Below are positions 33,892-43,435 of a stretch of DNA of 64,000 nucleotides, one piece after another. The notes beneath the pieces are model-generated. The model ran no database searches. It was not told the origin of the DNA and worked only from the letters and a program-made list of their open reading frames with translations. The first letter of the stretch is position 1, and the number at the start of each line of letters is the position of its first letter. Source of the stretch: Prorocentrum cordatum (taxonomy: Eukaryota; Sar; Dinophyceae; Prorocentrales; Prorocentraceae); contig CAUYUJ010003670.1 in NCBI GenBank assembly GCA_963575745.1, positions 235,144 to 299,143 on the forward strand. The letters are read 5' to 3'. Position numbers and translations under genes: made by a program.

Positions 33892-34809
33892 ATGATGGTG
33901 CCACAGCCATTTGGCTCACCACGTGTTGCAGATCTGACGGCCCAATTGCCGACGATTGCACCCATGTCGTCCTCGAGTGTCCAGGACACATTTCCTGTAA
34001 CGGGCCAGATGGACATACAGTTGCGTGTGGAGACACCCGAAGGCACCAGGAAACTCTCTGGCCGCCTCGGCCTCGAGGGGATGCTAACAATGTCCTTGCC
34101 TCTTGGTGATGGTGATCCTGTGGGTGATAATCCTAGTGTCAAGAATATCACGATATCTGTGTCGGCTGTTACTGCTGCTTCCGTTCCCAATGATGCGCAT
34201 GGCATCGAAACTGACAAGACTGATGATGGCAATGGCATCGGCAGTCGACCGCCTGAGCTTGGCGATAGTTGCGACCCTGATGTTCCCAAGCCTTTTCCTG
34301 GCGGCGTTTTTGATGGTGCTCCTGTGTGCGTGACCGAAGGATCTTCTGGCCAAGTGTCTTGCGAGCCCAGTCGCCCCAGTGCTGATGCAGCGACTGGCGC
34401 TGGCTCTGTAGACGTTCACATCGCAGATCTATCCGAATGCTTTGATTCCGCTAGGGCAGTGGAGGAGAGTATGTATGGCGGGCAGCTTTTGCCGAACCTC
34501 GCTTCATTCATCGACAGTCCCAATAGCCCGGCCCCCACTGTGCCTGCGAGCCCGAAGCGTGCCCGGCTGGACGCCGGCGCGCCTCTTGGGCTGTCTGAGA
34601 CGCCTCCAGGGCCGTCGGCTCCAATCATTTCGGTGGAAGACAGCCCTGATTTCACGCCTGCGCCCGTGCGCAACGTTCGCAAGTGGAAGCTGAGGCAGAG
34701 AGATGACGACGAGCTCCCTTCTCAAAGCTTCGCGCCTTGCCCTTTCAGTGGGCAGGAGCTCGCGCCTGCATCCCAGTTGATTCGTCAGTTCGCGGAGGCC
34801 GAGGTGTGA
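33892..34809 (+). CDS. Unidentified Pro/Ser/Asp-rich protein
   Basis: 305 codons from the ATG pair at 33892; the frame is open about 25 codons further upstream, so the start is uncertain or this is an internal exon. The stop is at 34807-34809. The product is mostly disordered: acidic Asp/Gly segments, a beta-rich-looking stretch (MDIQLRVETPEGTRKLSGRL), and a basic cluster (ASPKRARLDAG) that could be a nuclear signal, then RNVRKWKLRQRDDDELP. I do not recognise the family. Same strand and similar composition as the genes on both sides. Confidence 0.5.
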   Translation: MMVPQPFGSPRVADLTAQLPTIAPMSSSSVQDTFPVTGQMDIQLRVETPEGTRKLSGRLGLEGMLTMSLPLGDGDPVGDNPSVKNITISVSAVTAASVPNDAHGIETDKTDDGNGIGSRPPELGDSCDPDVPKPFPGGVFDGAPVCVTEGSSGQVSCEPSRPSADAATGAGSVDVHIADLSECFDSARAVEESMYGGQLLPNLASFIDSPNSPAPTVPASPKRARLDAGAPLGLSETPPGPSAPIISVEDSPDFTPAPVRNVRKWKLRQRDDDELPSQSFAPCPFSGQELAPASQLIRQFAEAEV

Positions 34810-35981
34810 TCGACCGACCGACGCTAGCCAAGGAGCCAAGGGAGGAGGGAGGATAAGAGGAGATAGTGGGGATGTATTATGATGATGACGGTGTTGATGA
34901 TGCTGGTGGTGATCACAAGCAGGATGATGAATATAAGGAGGAACCTAATCTCATACGCTCTGCCATCTGCTGTCCCGTTTCAATTGTTTGCGCGTCAGTT
35001 CTCAGCTCAGTGGGGGCTGTGCTGTTGGACTGGATGCATTGTTTTTGGCGACTGTAGCAACAGTCATGTATGGTACATCTTCGCATCCACATCCATTCCT
35101 ACTCCTCTTCTCCCTAATCATAGGGCCCATACGGGCCCCTACGCACTAACTCGTTGACGCTTCCCACGCCGTCTTTAACACATTAAGTTCAATCAATGGT
35201 GTCGGCACTCATGCGCCGCTGGCCCCCCTTGGGCTTGGATCCTTCACGTGCATACTTATGTTTGTCGCAGGATTAGGATGCTTGGAACCAGTCAGATTTG
35301 AAATGTGATGGTGTTGCTCGGATTGTATGCTTGCGTATGCTGAACAATGCTCAACGCGTCGTGCCCCCACCAACCCATCTAGAATCGATGCCTGGGAACC
35401 TGGGGACAACTAATGAGAGATGGGGGGAGTAGTCTAACAGAAAACTGGGTCTCAACAACACATCGGGAGGCGAGGGGGCGCTTGCCAATTCCAACACAAA
35501 GTTTTGAATAGCGACGAGTGAGCCTGTGACTGCCCCCCCAAAAGGAGCCTTTCAGAGCCTCGAGAGACTGCGCCCTCACAAAAAGGTAAATCAACTACCA
35601 AACTCTCATGCAACTCTTCGCATAGGCTCCAAACGGTCCAAACAACAGTCCTGGGAGTTGGGGGTCCAAGAGCCCAACAGTAGGATCAGCGGGCCTCTGA
35701 GGGTTCAGTCTTGCTCAGTGGACGTCCATGCCACCGCCCATAACTTCTGTCGAACGCCGCTCAACAAGACGTGGTCGTATGCACAACATACGGCTGATAA
35801 GGCGAGAGTGCCATTCTTTAGCAATACGTTCGAGGAAGTCTCAGGAGAGAGCGAGACTCGTTTAGCAACTTGTGCGGAACCATAGAACATAGGCTGCTCT
35901 CGTTGGTGTTGGCTCAAACATTCAGGCTTCTCGTCCAAGGGACATCCACCCAGTCGCGGACTCCTCGCTCGAGACACGACA
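34810..35981. other. Intergenic or intronic, no gene seen
   Basis: GATGATG-rich stretch at about 34870-34930, then unique sequence. No coding family recognised. Confidence 0.45.
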
Positions 35982-36350
35982 TGGACGGACTCGAGGACCT
36001 CGGGATGGACGCCATGTCGCTCGACGGCTCCTCCAAGCCAGGGGGGTCGGCGGATGACGCTGGCAGCGTGGCGGGGACGTCCTCTAAGAGGACGAAGGCC
36101 TGGCATGCAATCCTGCCCACTCTGAAACGACAATGTGCGCATCGACGCAACATTGATCAATGAAGGAATTTCTGCACGCATGGTGGGCAGAAATTCCCTC
36201 ACAGACATTTTGGTTTCTTCCAAGTCGGGTCGATTGATCCTGAGATTTGCAAAGCGGCCCCTGGACCGAACTGACCATTGCCAAATCCGTCTTGGGCTCA
36301 AATCTTGCCTGCCGAAATCTTTGGAGGGGGAGCTTCGGTTTCCGAGGAAG
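35982..36350 (+). CDS. Possible 5' exon(s) of the Cys-cluster gene
   Basis: From the ATG at 35982 a short acidic/Ser-rich N terminus reads MDGLEDLGMDAMSLDGSS and SVAGTSSKRTKAW. From about 36128 another frame is open to a donor-like AAG|GTACCT at 36350 (INEGISARMVGRNS, SSKSGRLILRFAKR). The two frames differ with no obvious splice site between them, so there is either a frameshift or a wrong exon model. The link to the exon at 36979 rests on position, strand and the element-filled intron between them. Confidence 0.35.
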
Positions 36351-36416
36351 GTACCTGGCCTGGTAGAGAAGCGCCCTCCCACCTCCATCCTCCTCCTGCC
36401 ACCTCTTCATTGTTTG

Positions 36417-36967
36417 TTCCCTACCTAGGCTCTGCCTAACTCTCTTAGCTTAAAGGGGCCGGGCAGTGCAACACGCCCTGGGCGGTTCCCCCCAGTCCCC
36501 TGGGAGCGGTTCCCCCAGTCTCCTGGGAGCTTTAGCTTTAGCTTTAGCTTTAGCTTTAGCTTTAGCTTTAGCTTAGCTTTAGCTTAGCTGTAGCTTAGCT
36601 TTAGCTTAGCGTTTCGCTTAGCTTTTCGCTTAGCGTTTAGCTTAGCTTTAGCTTAGTTGTAGTTTAGCTTTAGCTTAGCTCTAGCTTAGCTTTAGCTTAG
36701 TTGTAGTTTAGCTTTAGCTTAGCTTTAGCTTAGCTTTAGCTTAGCTTTAGCTTAGCTGTAGCTTAGCTTTAGCTTAGCTCTTGCTCAGCTTTAGCTTAGC
36801 TGTGGCTTAGCTTTAGCTTGGCTTTAGCTTAGCTTTAGCTTAGCTGTGGCTTAGCTTTAGCTTAGCTTTAGCTTAGCTTTAGCTTAGCTTTAGCTTAGCG
36901 TTACTGTTACAACTAATGCTGCTTTCCTAGGGGTTCCAACTCCTAGGTAGGGTCGCACTGGGATAAT
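36417..36967 (+). mobile_element. Repeat-cored terminal-inverted element, family A, copy 2 (introner-like)
   Basis: Same left end (TTCCCTACCTAGGCTCTGCC), leader with two GCGGTTCCCCCA-type motifs, 11-bp TTTAGCTTAGC core and right end (CCTAGGTAGGG, then GGATAAT) as 24218-24821, with a shorter core. If the donor is at 36351 and the acceptor at about 36978, the element makes up nearly 90 percent of the intron and ends about 11 nt before the acceptor AG. Confidence 0.85.
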
Positions 36968-36978
36968 TTTTCTCTGAG

Positions 36979-38546
36979 AGGCCAGCACTGGCTCCAGCTG
37001 CAACGTGTGCAGTTCGCCCGACTGCGCGCCGGGCAAGAAGCAGTGCAGGATCCACACTAAGACCGTGGGCGCCATGATGAGCGGATTGAAGGATGACAAG
37101 TCGGAGACAGGCATCAAGGCGCTCAAAGAGTTCAAGAATCTCCAAGCGAATGCCCCAGATACCCCACCCAGTCCTTGGAGTGAGTCGGTGCTCAGTTTTG
37201 AATCAACGCATCCTTCGAAGGGCCAGGGCAAGCCGAGAGGCCATTCCTCCGCCGACGTGCAGCGCATCCTCGACAAGCACGTGGCGAAGACGTCCATGGC
37301 CAAGGGCTCAAGGCTCGTGATGATGCATAAGGCGCAGTGGATCAAGCTCCGTGTCAAGAAGCAGTGCTACCCCATGGAGGAGGCGGAGATGACTTGGAAA
37401 TCGGTCGAGGGCAAGTGCCCTGAGTCGGCTAGAGACAAGATGGGCCCCGTAGATTCACCTCTACGTCTACCGATGCCATCAGAGGACTACATTGATGCTG
37501 CGGCGATCATCGAACAAGTGAAGGAGTTGGAGTTGGCCTCGAAGTCCAAGAAGATCGGCGCAGAGACTGACATCGCAGCTGCACAGGCCGGCGTCATCAA
37601 GAACCACGTCGGCTTTGGCAATGACATGTTCGATTCTGTTGGAGGGCAGGCCATCCTCGCCTCAGCGGGGTCAGGCCTGCTCGGAGTTGGGGCCTCAGGG
37701 CAGACCGCGTTCCACTCGGCCAGCGGGGCAAGCGCAGCTTCCAGCGCTTTCGCTTCCGTCATTGAGAACAAGAAGATGCAGCATCAGGAATCCGACAGAA
37801 CCCCGCCGTCGGCTCAGAAGATATTCGACAAGGACATACAGCAGGTTAAGATGCATGACAGGGTGGCCAGTCAAATCAGCAGCATTCAAGGCAAGCTGGA
37901 AAAACTTGAGGAAGCGAAGGCCAAAGCGATTGCCATGACCAAAACCGAAGGCGGAGAGGATCGCAGCAGGCCAGGCCATCATTTCGTGCCAGGGCTGGAT
38001 CGCAACCTGCAGCTGCTGAACGACCGTTTCTCGCTGATGCCGCTCATGCATATCAAGTTCCCAGAGGATCCTGCGCCGTCGAGCTCGATCGCTCTGTCGA
38101 ACGGCATCGAGGAGTCGGAGGAGCTCAAGCTCGCGTCGAAGATTGCTGGCACCATTAGTGAGACCAAGGCCGACCAGGAGAAAAAGCCCGTGGAGCCCGA
38201 GAAAGTTGAGGAGGCAAAGCAGACCCTGAATCGCTCTATTGCGAACCACATCGGCAACAGCTTCGAAGGTAGCTTGAAGGGTTCGATGCTCCATGAGATC
38301 ATGAAGGCGCGCGGCTTCGACAGCGAGACCGCGAGTTTGAACCATGATCTGCTCTTCCAAGACCTCTTGTTCCACAAGCACTACTTGGTCGCCGTGGCCA
38401 ACCTTGAGGCGTTCTTGACCCAGCGGAACGCAGAGGGCAAGGCCTTGCCCGTCGTGCCCGAGGATCTCGATGCTGTGAGGCCGCTCATCTGGTTCCAGGC
38501 TGGCCAACGCCGCATCCATCGCATCGAGGACGAGAACGCCATGAAG
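36979..38546 (+). CDS. Cys-cluster/coiled-coil protein, main exon
   Basis: About 522 codons. It opens with a Cys/His cluster, CNVCSSPDCAPGKKQCRIH, that could bind zinc. A Lys-rich helical middle follows (SRLVMMHKAQWIKLRVKK), then MPSEDYIDAAAIIEQVKELE, an Ala/Gly/Ser-rich stretch, a coiled coil (VASQISSIQGKLEKLEEAKA) and a C-terminal helical part (LLFQDLLFHKHYLVAVANLE). I remember this layout from an abundant, uncharacterised dinoflagellate family and give no function. The 3' end AAG|GTTCGAGG at 38546 is phase 0 and joins in frame to 38749. The frame has a stop only 36 bp beyond the donor, which supports splicing. Confidence 0.7.
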
Positions 38547-38748
38547 GTTCGAGGGGGACCCTGCCATGCCGCATTGATCTGAGTCAGGATGGCCCCTGAG
38601 AGGGCCAGGAAAGTGAGGGGGATGGGGGAGTTGTGGAGTATGTTCTCTGGGGCATTTGTTCTGGTAGAGGTCCGGGGGCGGTCAGGGATGAAATGGAAAC
38701 GGCGGCATGGCTCGGCCTCTTCGCACTGTGTGGCGACTCGCCGTCAAG
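38547..38748 (+). other. Inferred 202-bp intron
   Basis: Starts GTTCGAGG, ends CGCCGTCAAG; phase 0 on both sides, so the reading frames at either side fuse as ENAMK|AWMNE. It contains an in-frame stop (38580-38582). Confidence 0.65.
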
Positions 38749-39849
38749 GCTTGGATGAACGAATGCGACAAGAAGGTTGACCTCTTCACTAAATGCATCA
38801 AGTTTCTGCAGGCTGCAGCGGATGCTGTTTCGAAACACATCACCACGCACGACAAGAAGGTCCAGCACTCGTCGCAGCAGGCGGCGAAAAAGGAGGAGAA
38901 TGAACGAGCCAGGAAAAGGAAGATTGCGGAGGCTGAGCAGAATGCGAAGAGGGCAAAAGGAGATACTGGGACCGCGTTCCTGATCCAGGCCAGTCATGAT
39001 GTGATTAAACCTGTGAAGACTTTCGACACCGCGGAGAAGCTGGCCGAGGCCAAGGACGCGGGGACCTTGGGAACAAGCGAGCCCTACATCGTGAAGAGCA
39101 TGCCCGCAGTGGCTGCTCTCGTGGACGAGCGGAGCGTGAAGGCAAGCTTAGGCGTGTTTCGCATCCAATTCCCATCAAACGGCCAAGCTGTAAAAGACGG
39201 GCGCGGCTACACGCCGTTCCACAATGAGCGGAGGGACCGCCTCCGGGAGCTGATGCTCTCTGCGGGCCCGGCCTGCGTCGTGGACGTGAAGAAGGACGGC
39301 GTCGACAACTTGGTGAAGACGACGTGCTCCCAAGCCGCCTTCTACGGCAAGAACCCAGGGTATGTGGGCATGGGGCAGTCGCGCCAAGGGCTGGCGGGCA
39401 TGATGTATCAGGTGGCGGGGACCCTGGAGTTCACCTTGATAGACGTCAGCAGCTTAGGCGACTATGCCCAGAAGGCCGACATGATCAAGCAGACGGACAA
39501 GGACTTTCACGAGCATCAGCTGGATGTACTTCATTCTATTCAATCTCAAGAACAATTGGACTTGCTTGCGCAGTCTGAGGCGAGGGTCTACCGTGGGGCG
39601 CTGGCACCCAATCAGATGTTGTTCATCCCTCTGGGCAGCTTCTTCGTCGAACGGACGGTCGGTACTAGCGGCGTCTACGGCTACTTGGTGCCATTCGTGG
39701 AGAACTCGGCTGCGTCCTACACAGCGTTCGAAGAGATGTTCCGCCAGATCGAGACGTGCCAGCCGAACAGCGCCACCACGAGGTTCTTTCGGAGCGTATT
39801 GGCAGCCGCCACTCCCGAGCCCGCCAAGCAGGCTGATAGCAGCAAGTGA
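38749..39849 (+). CDS. Cys-cluster/coiled-coil protein, last exon
   Basis: 366 codons to the TGA at 39847-39849. It begins with a Lys-rich helical region and basic coiled coil (ENERARKRKIAEAEQNAKRA, likely nuclear). A folded-looking part follows with SLGVFRIQFPSNG, RRDRLRELMLSAGPACVVDV, VAGTLEFTLIDVSSLG and, near the end, MLFIPLGSFFVERTVG and GVYGYLVPFV. The MLFIPLGSFF-type strand pair resembles a beta-barrel edge, but I cannot name a fold. An ATG at 38707 in the same frame could be an alternative start if this were a separate gene; the phase-0 junction makes an exon more likely. Confidence 0.65.
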   Translation, partial: AWMNECDKKVDLFTKCIKFLQAAADAVSKHITTHDKKVQHSSQQAAKKEENERARKRKIAEAEQNAKRAKGDTGTAFLIQASHDVIKPVKTFDTAEKLAEAKDAGTLGTSEPYIVKSMPAVAALVDERSVKASLGVFRIQFPSNGQAVKDGRGYTPFHNERRDRLRELMLSAGPACVVDVKKDGVDNLVKTTCSQAAFYGKNPGYVGMGQSRQGLAGMMYQVAGTLEFTLIDVSSLGDYAQKADMIKQTDKDFHEHQLDVLHSIQSQEQLDLLAQSEARVYRGALAPNQMLFIPLGSFFVERTVGTSGVYGYLVPFVENSAASYTAFEEMFRQIETCQPNSATTRFFRSVLAAATPEPAKQADSSK

Positions 39850-40563
39850 GCATCCCGCTTGATCACGCTGTTTTTGTTTGCCCGGCATCAGAGACTCTGC
39901 GATGAACTCAGGCTCCTATTTGTTTCATTCGCATGCGCCGTCAGTCAATTTCAATATGATGGCGTCGCGGGATGAGGTCAGTGCTCGATGTTGCGAGCCA
40001 CTGCCTCTGCCATTCACATGTTTTTTACTGCTGGGATGTGTGAGCGCTCCACCAACCCACCAGATGGGCACGGGGAGCAACGCCTCGCTCTCGCGCGAGG
40101 GACCGGGGAGCCCAAGCAGCCTTCAGCATGTGCAGTGCTAGTGGCAACGACGACGGCGATGGAGATCTCATGGGGCCCAAAACGACATGATGTCCAAAAA
40201 CAAGCCCGAACCAACTCGCACTCATAAAACTCAAAAGGGTCTAGTGGGTCGTCTTGGGAATACAGATTAGGGGTAAACGCCTGATGCCAAACAAACATCA
40301 CAAGAAACAGCTTCGCAAGCACGAAACAACACAAACAAAGCAGCATCACAAACAAAAAACAAACATCACAAGCACGAACACGTAGCACACTTCACATCGA
40401 ATGATAAAACCTGGTCCGACAGATCCGATTGAACACACACTTCGAATGCGCCTGAAGGCACCAGGGACGTGAGCTCAGCATCTAGTGGTGCTGAGGAGCG
40501 ATGGCTGAGTAAGAGTCTGAAGGCTCGGAAGTACAGGCCGAGTGATTATCATCGTCAACATTG
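39850..40563. other. Intergenic, no gene seen
   Basis: 3' flank of the Cys-cluster gene. AACAAACATCACAAG-like repeats occur at about 40290-40385. Nothing coding recognised. Confidence 0.5.
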
Positions 40564-40587
40564 CCATAGCCATTTTTCTGGCTCAAC
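40564..40587 (+). other. Spliced-leader relic
   Basis: CCATAGCCATTTTTCTGGCTC followed by AA. Relative to the dinoflagellate spliced leader it has one substitution (G to A) and a TCT insertion inside the T/G boundary; 13 bases on the left and 7 on the right match. It lies about 24 bp before the ATG at 40611. Such relics mark genes that arose by re-integration of a trans-spliced mRNA. Confidence 0.75.
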
Positions 40588-40610
40588 GTTCAAGCAAGTG
40601 TGTACTTGCA

Positions 40611-42107
40611 ATGAGTTCATTAGTGAGGCGCCCATCTAACGCTCCAGATAGCAAGCGATTCAGAACAGGGTCGATCGATGCTGCCGAGGCCAGCCTGTTC
40701 CTGTCCGAGGGCTTCCGCACCACAAAAGACTACGCGGAGTGGCCCATGCAAGCCATCGATGACGTCACCGCAGCAGATGAGTGTGCTGCTGGGAGGTTGA
40801 CGGAGCTGCTGAACTCTCGTCCGCTGGTCTTGCATAGCTACTACTCGGGCAAGGGAACGGATGGTACAGTTGCAAGGCATCTGAGCAGGGCTCTACAGAT
40901 GAAGGGCATCACGTCGAGTCCTGACGCTATCACAGCTTACAGTGCGTGCGACTCCGAACCAACGGCGCGCACCGTGCTTAGCAATATGAAAGATGGCCCG
41001 GAGAGGATCTTCAAGCACGTGTTTGGCAGCATCCAATCTCGTTTTCGCGATGTCCATGTCGACCATGTGAGGAGGCTGTTGCACTGCGTTGGACATGATG
41101 CTCGGTTACAAGCGTTCGAAGAGATGGACCGCTACCTCGAATCGTTCAAGGGAGAGCTCTTGAAGGAGAGTGGCGCCGCCGAGTGCTTCGCATGCGGCAG
41201 AGGAGCCTGCCCCATTCGCCATGACCGCACAGGGAAGCTTGTTCTTGCAGTTGCAGGCCACAGTTGCCAGGATTTCAGCATCAGAGGAGCTCGTGAGGGA
41301 TCCAGTGGCACGCGCATGGAGGATTTCCTGTGGTTCAAGCATGAGGTAAAAGACCTGGACCCCGACTTCATAATCTTAGAGATCACCGATGGGGCCCCAG
41401 AATCGCTCCACACGGATTTGATCAAGTACCTGGAGATGGACGGGATCACAGGCAAGATATGTGCGGAGGAACTGTCGGTGCCAATGCGCCGACCGCGTCG
41501 CTACACATTCGGTTGGCGCAAGACCCTCTTCGAGTTCCATGGTTCTTTCAAAGATTACCGAGGTGTGTTCAAAAAACAAAGAGTTTTGCAACCGACAGCT
41601 TTCTTCATGGATGACGATGCCACTCGCCAAGAGTACGTCCGCTCCCTGCTGTCCCGTGGATGTGTGCATTTCGGCGACAGTCGCGTCAACATCAGCATCA
41701 GCGACAACCTTAGCCCATTCATGAGAGAGCGTTTCGATCGCTACATGACTGTGAGGGATGCGTTCTGCGGGCTTGACGGCTGTTTCGTAGCTGACCTCCT
41801 TCAGGACGTGAAGTACGCGCCACCGGGGCCAGTAATGCCAACGATCACGACTCACAATGCTTGGATGGTGACGATCACAGAAGATGGTGTTATCATTCCT
41901 TTCACTGCGAAGGAGTTGCTCGCAATGATGGGCGACAACTGTTTTAGCCCGCCAAGTGGTTCAGATGCGTTCCCCTGCTACTGGGCAGGTGTTGCAGAGT
42001 CTATGCCTTTAGTTGCGCTTCGCCCGCTGATCGGCAATGCGATGTGCTCTCATGCTCTAGGCTCGTACCTCATCTACTGCCTTGGCCAGTGCAAGGCCAG
42101 GGGCTAG
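40611..42107 (+). CDS. C5-cytosine DNA methyltransferase-like protein, intronless
   Basis: 498 codons, uninterrupted. I chose the ATG at 40611 because the upstream in-frame text is the translated spliced-leader relic. C5-methyltransferase motifs by residue: SAM-binding loop LVLHSYYSGKGTDG (72-85); motif IV GHSCQDFSIRG with the catalytic Cys at 219 (usual Pro-Cys is Ser-Cys here); motif VI FIILEITDGAPE (usual Glu-Asn-Val is Glu-Ile-Thr, so the Asn is missing); RRPRRYTFGWR (293-303) like motif VIII; and the C-terminal LIGNAMCSHALGSYL (473-487) like motif X. A Cys cluster (CFACGRGAC, 192-200) precedes motif IV. A real enzyme would transfer methyl from SAM to cytosine in DNA. The altered IV and VI motifs leave activity uncertain. 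No intron, which fits a retroposed cDNA. Confidence 0.75.
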   Translation: MSSLVRRPSNAPDSKRFRTGSIDAAEASLFLSEGFRTTKDYAEWPMQAIDDVTAADECAAGRLTELLNSRPLVLHSYYSGKGTDGTVARHLSRALQMKGITSSPDAITAYSACDSEPTARTVLSNMKDGPERIFKHVFGSIQSRFRDVHVDHVRRLLHCVGHDARLQAFEEMDRYLESFKGELLKESGAAECFACGRGACPIRHDRTGKLVLAVAGHSCQDFSIRGAREGSSGTRMEDFLWFKHEVKDLDPDFIILEITDGAPESLHTDLIKYLEMDGITGKICAEELSVPMRRPRRYTFGWRKTLFEFHGSFKDYRGVFKKQRVLQPTAFFMDDDATRQEYVRSLLSRGCVHFGDSRVNISISDNLSPFMRERFDRYMTVRDAFCGLDGCFVADLLQDVKYAPPGPVMPTITTHNAWMVTITEDGVIIPFTAKELLAMMGDNCFSPPSGSDAFPCYWAGVAESMPLVALRPLIGNAMCSHALGSYLIYCLGQCKARG

Positions 42108-42116
42108 ATGGCTTGT

Positions 42117-42412
42117 GGAGGAGTGGGAGGAGAGGAGGAGGAGGAGGAGGAGGAGGAGGAGGAGGAGGAGGAGGAGAAGAATAGTCAAGGGGAGGAGGAG
42201 AGGAGGAGGCGGAGGAAGAGAGGAAGGAAATAAGAGGACAGTCAATGCTTTCTGTGCGGACGCACGCACGCTCTTGAGCCTGGGGCCTGGCGGCCTGGCG
42301 TCTGCTAGGGATGCTCTGGCCCTTTTCCTCCTCCTCTTCCTCGCCTCCTCCTTCAAGGAGCCTCCTTCTCCTTTCCTCCTCCTCCTCCTCCTGCCGTTCA
42401 ACCGTTCAGCGG
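42117..42412. repeat. GGA tract followed by TCC tract
   Basis: (GGA)n from about 42117 to 42230, then TCC/CTC-rich sequence at about 42325-42395. It starts only 10 bp after the methyltransferase stop codon. Confidence 0.85.
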
Positions 42413-43044
42413 CTCAGCGGCTCAGCGAACTGTTCAGCCCCCTGCACCCTCTGAGCATCCTTCTAGTCGTCCTTACCTTTCTCGTCTCGCCCCCCCCCAC
42501 TCCTCCAACATCGTCTGAATTATGCTATGTCTCATCATTACCGTCGTACTCTTCAAGACCATCCTATTCCAAACGCGGATTTTCGATTCATGATTTTAGG
42601 TTTTCTTTTTCGAGTTTCCGGTGGTGCCCCTCACTTTCACCCCCTTCTCGCCTCGTCGCCTGTGCGTCTGCTGTTGCCTGCTCCTTTCTCGGTCCCTGTC
42701 TGTCCGTCTGCTGTCGCCCTCCTCCTTCTCCTCCTCCCGCGCTCGGTAGTGGTCCCAGTCCCAGGGCCCCAAGGCAGCTTCCTGCTCCCTTTTCCTCTCT
42801 TCTGCTGTCGGGTCTCTCCTTTTCCTCCTGCTCCTCAGCCGTGCTTCCATCCTTCCTCTCCTTGCCCTTGGCACCGAGGGGGTACTACCCCCTCCTCCTT
42901 TTGGTCTGGGATCCGAGCATCGAGGAACAAAGAAGGGCAAGGGTGGGCCGCGCGCGCGGCGGCCGCCCCCGCCTCGGAGGCCCACCCGGCGGCCCCGACC
43001 CGCCCCGTGCGCGGGAGGAAGAGGTGAGGGAGGGGAAGAGAGGT
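42413..43044. other. No recognisable gene
   Basis: GC- and pyrimidine-rich sequence. The long open frame across it (42082-44016) is made by low-complexity translation and has no domain. Confidence 0.5.
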
Positions 43045-43435
43045 CGGAGGCGGAGGAGGAGGAGGAGGAGGAGGAAGAAGATGAGGGACAGGAGGAGGAC
43101 GAGGCGGCAGAGGAGGAGGAGGAGGAGGAGGAGGAGGAGGAGGAGGAGGAGAACGGCGACGAGGGAGGAGGAGGATGAGGAGGAGGAAACCCTCTTCCTC
43201 CGCCTCCCTCCCCCTCCTCCTTCTCCTTCTCCTCCTCCTCTTCTTCCTCCTCCTCCTCTCCTCCTCCGTCTCCGCCCTTTTCCTACTCGTCCTCCTTCTC
43301 CCCCCTTCTCCTCCTCCTCCTCCTCATCCTTTTCCTTCCTCCGTCTCCTGCTCCTCGTTCTCCCTCCTCCTCCTCCTCCTCCTCCTCCCTCCTCCTCCTC
43401 CTCCTCCTCCTCTTCATCCTTCGTATCCTCGAATG
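43045..43435. repeat. (GGA)n then (TCC)n inverted purine/pyrimidine pair
   Basis: A roughly 150-bp GGA tract is followed directly, near 43190, by about 240 bp of TCC-rich sequence. The two halves are complementary in long stretches and could fold back. Confidence 0.9.
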
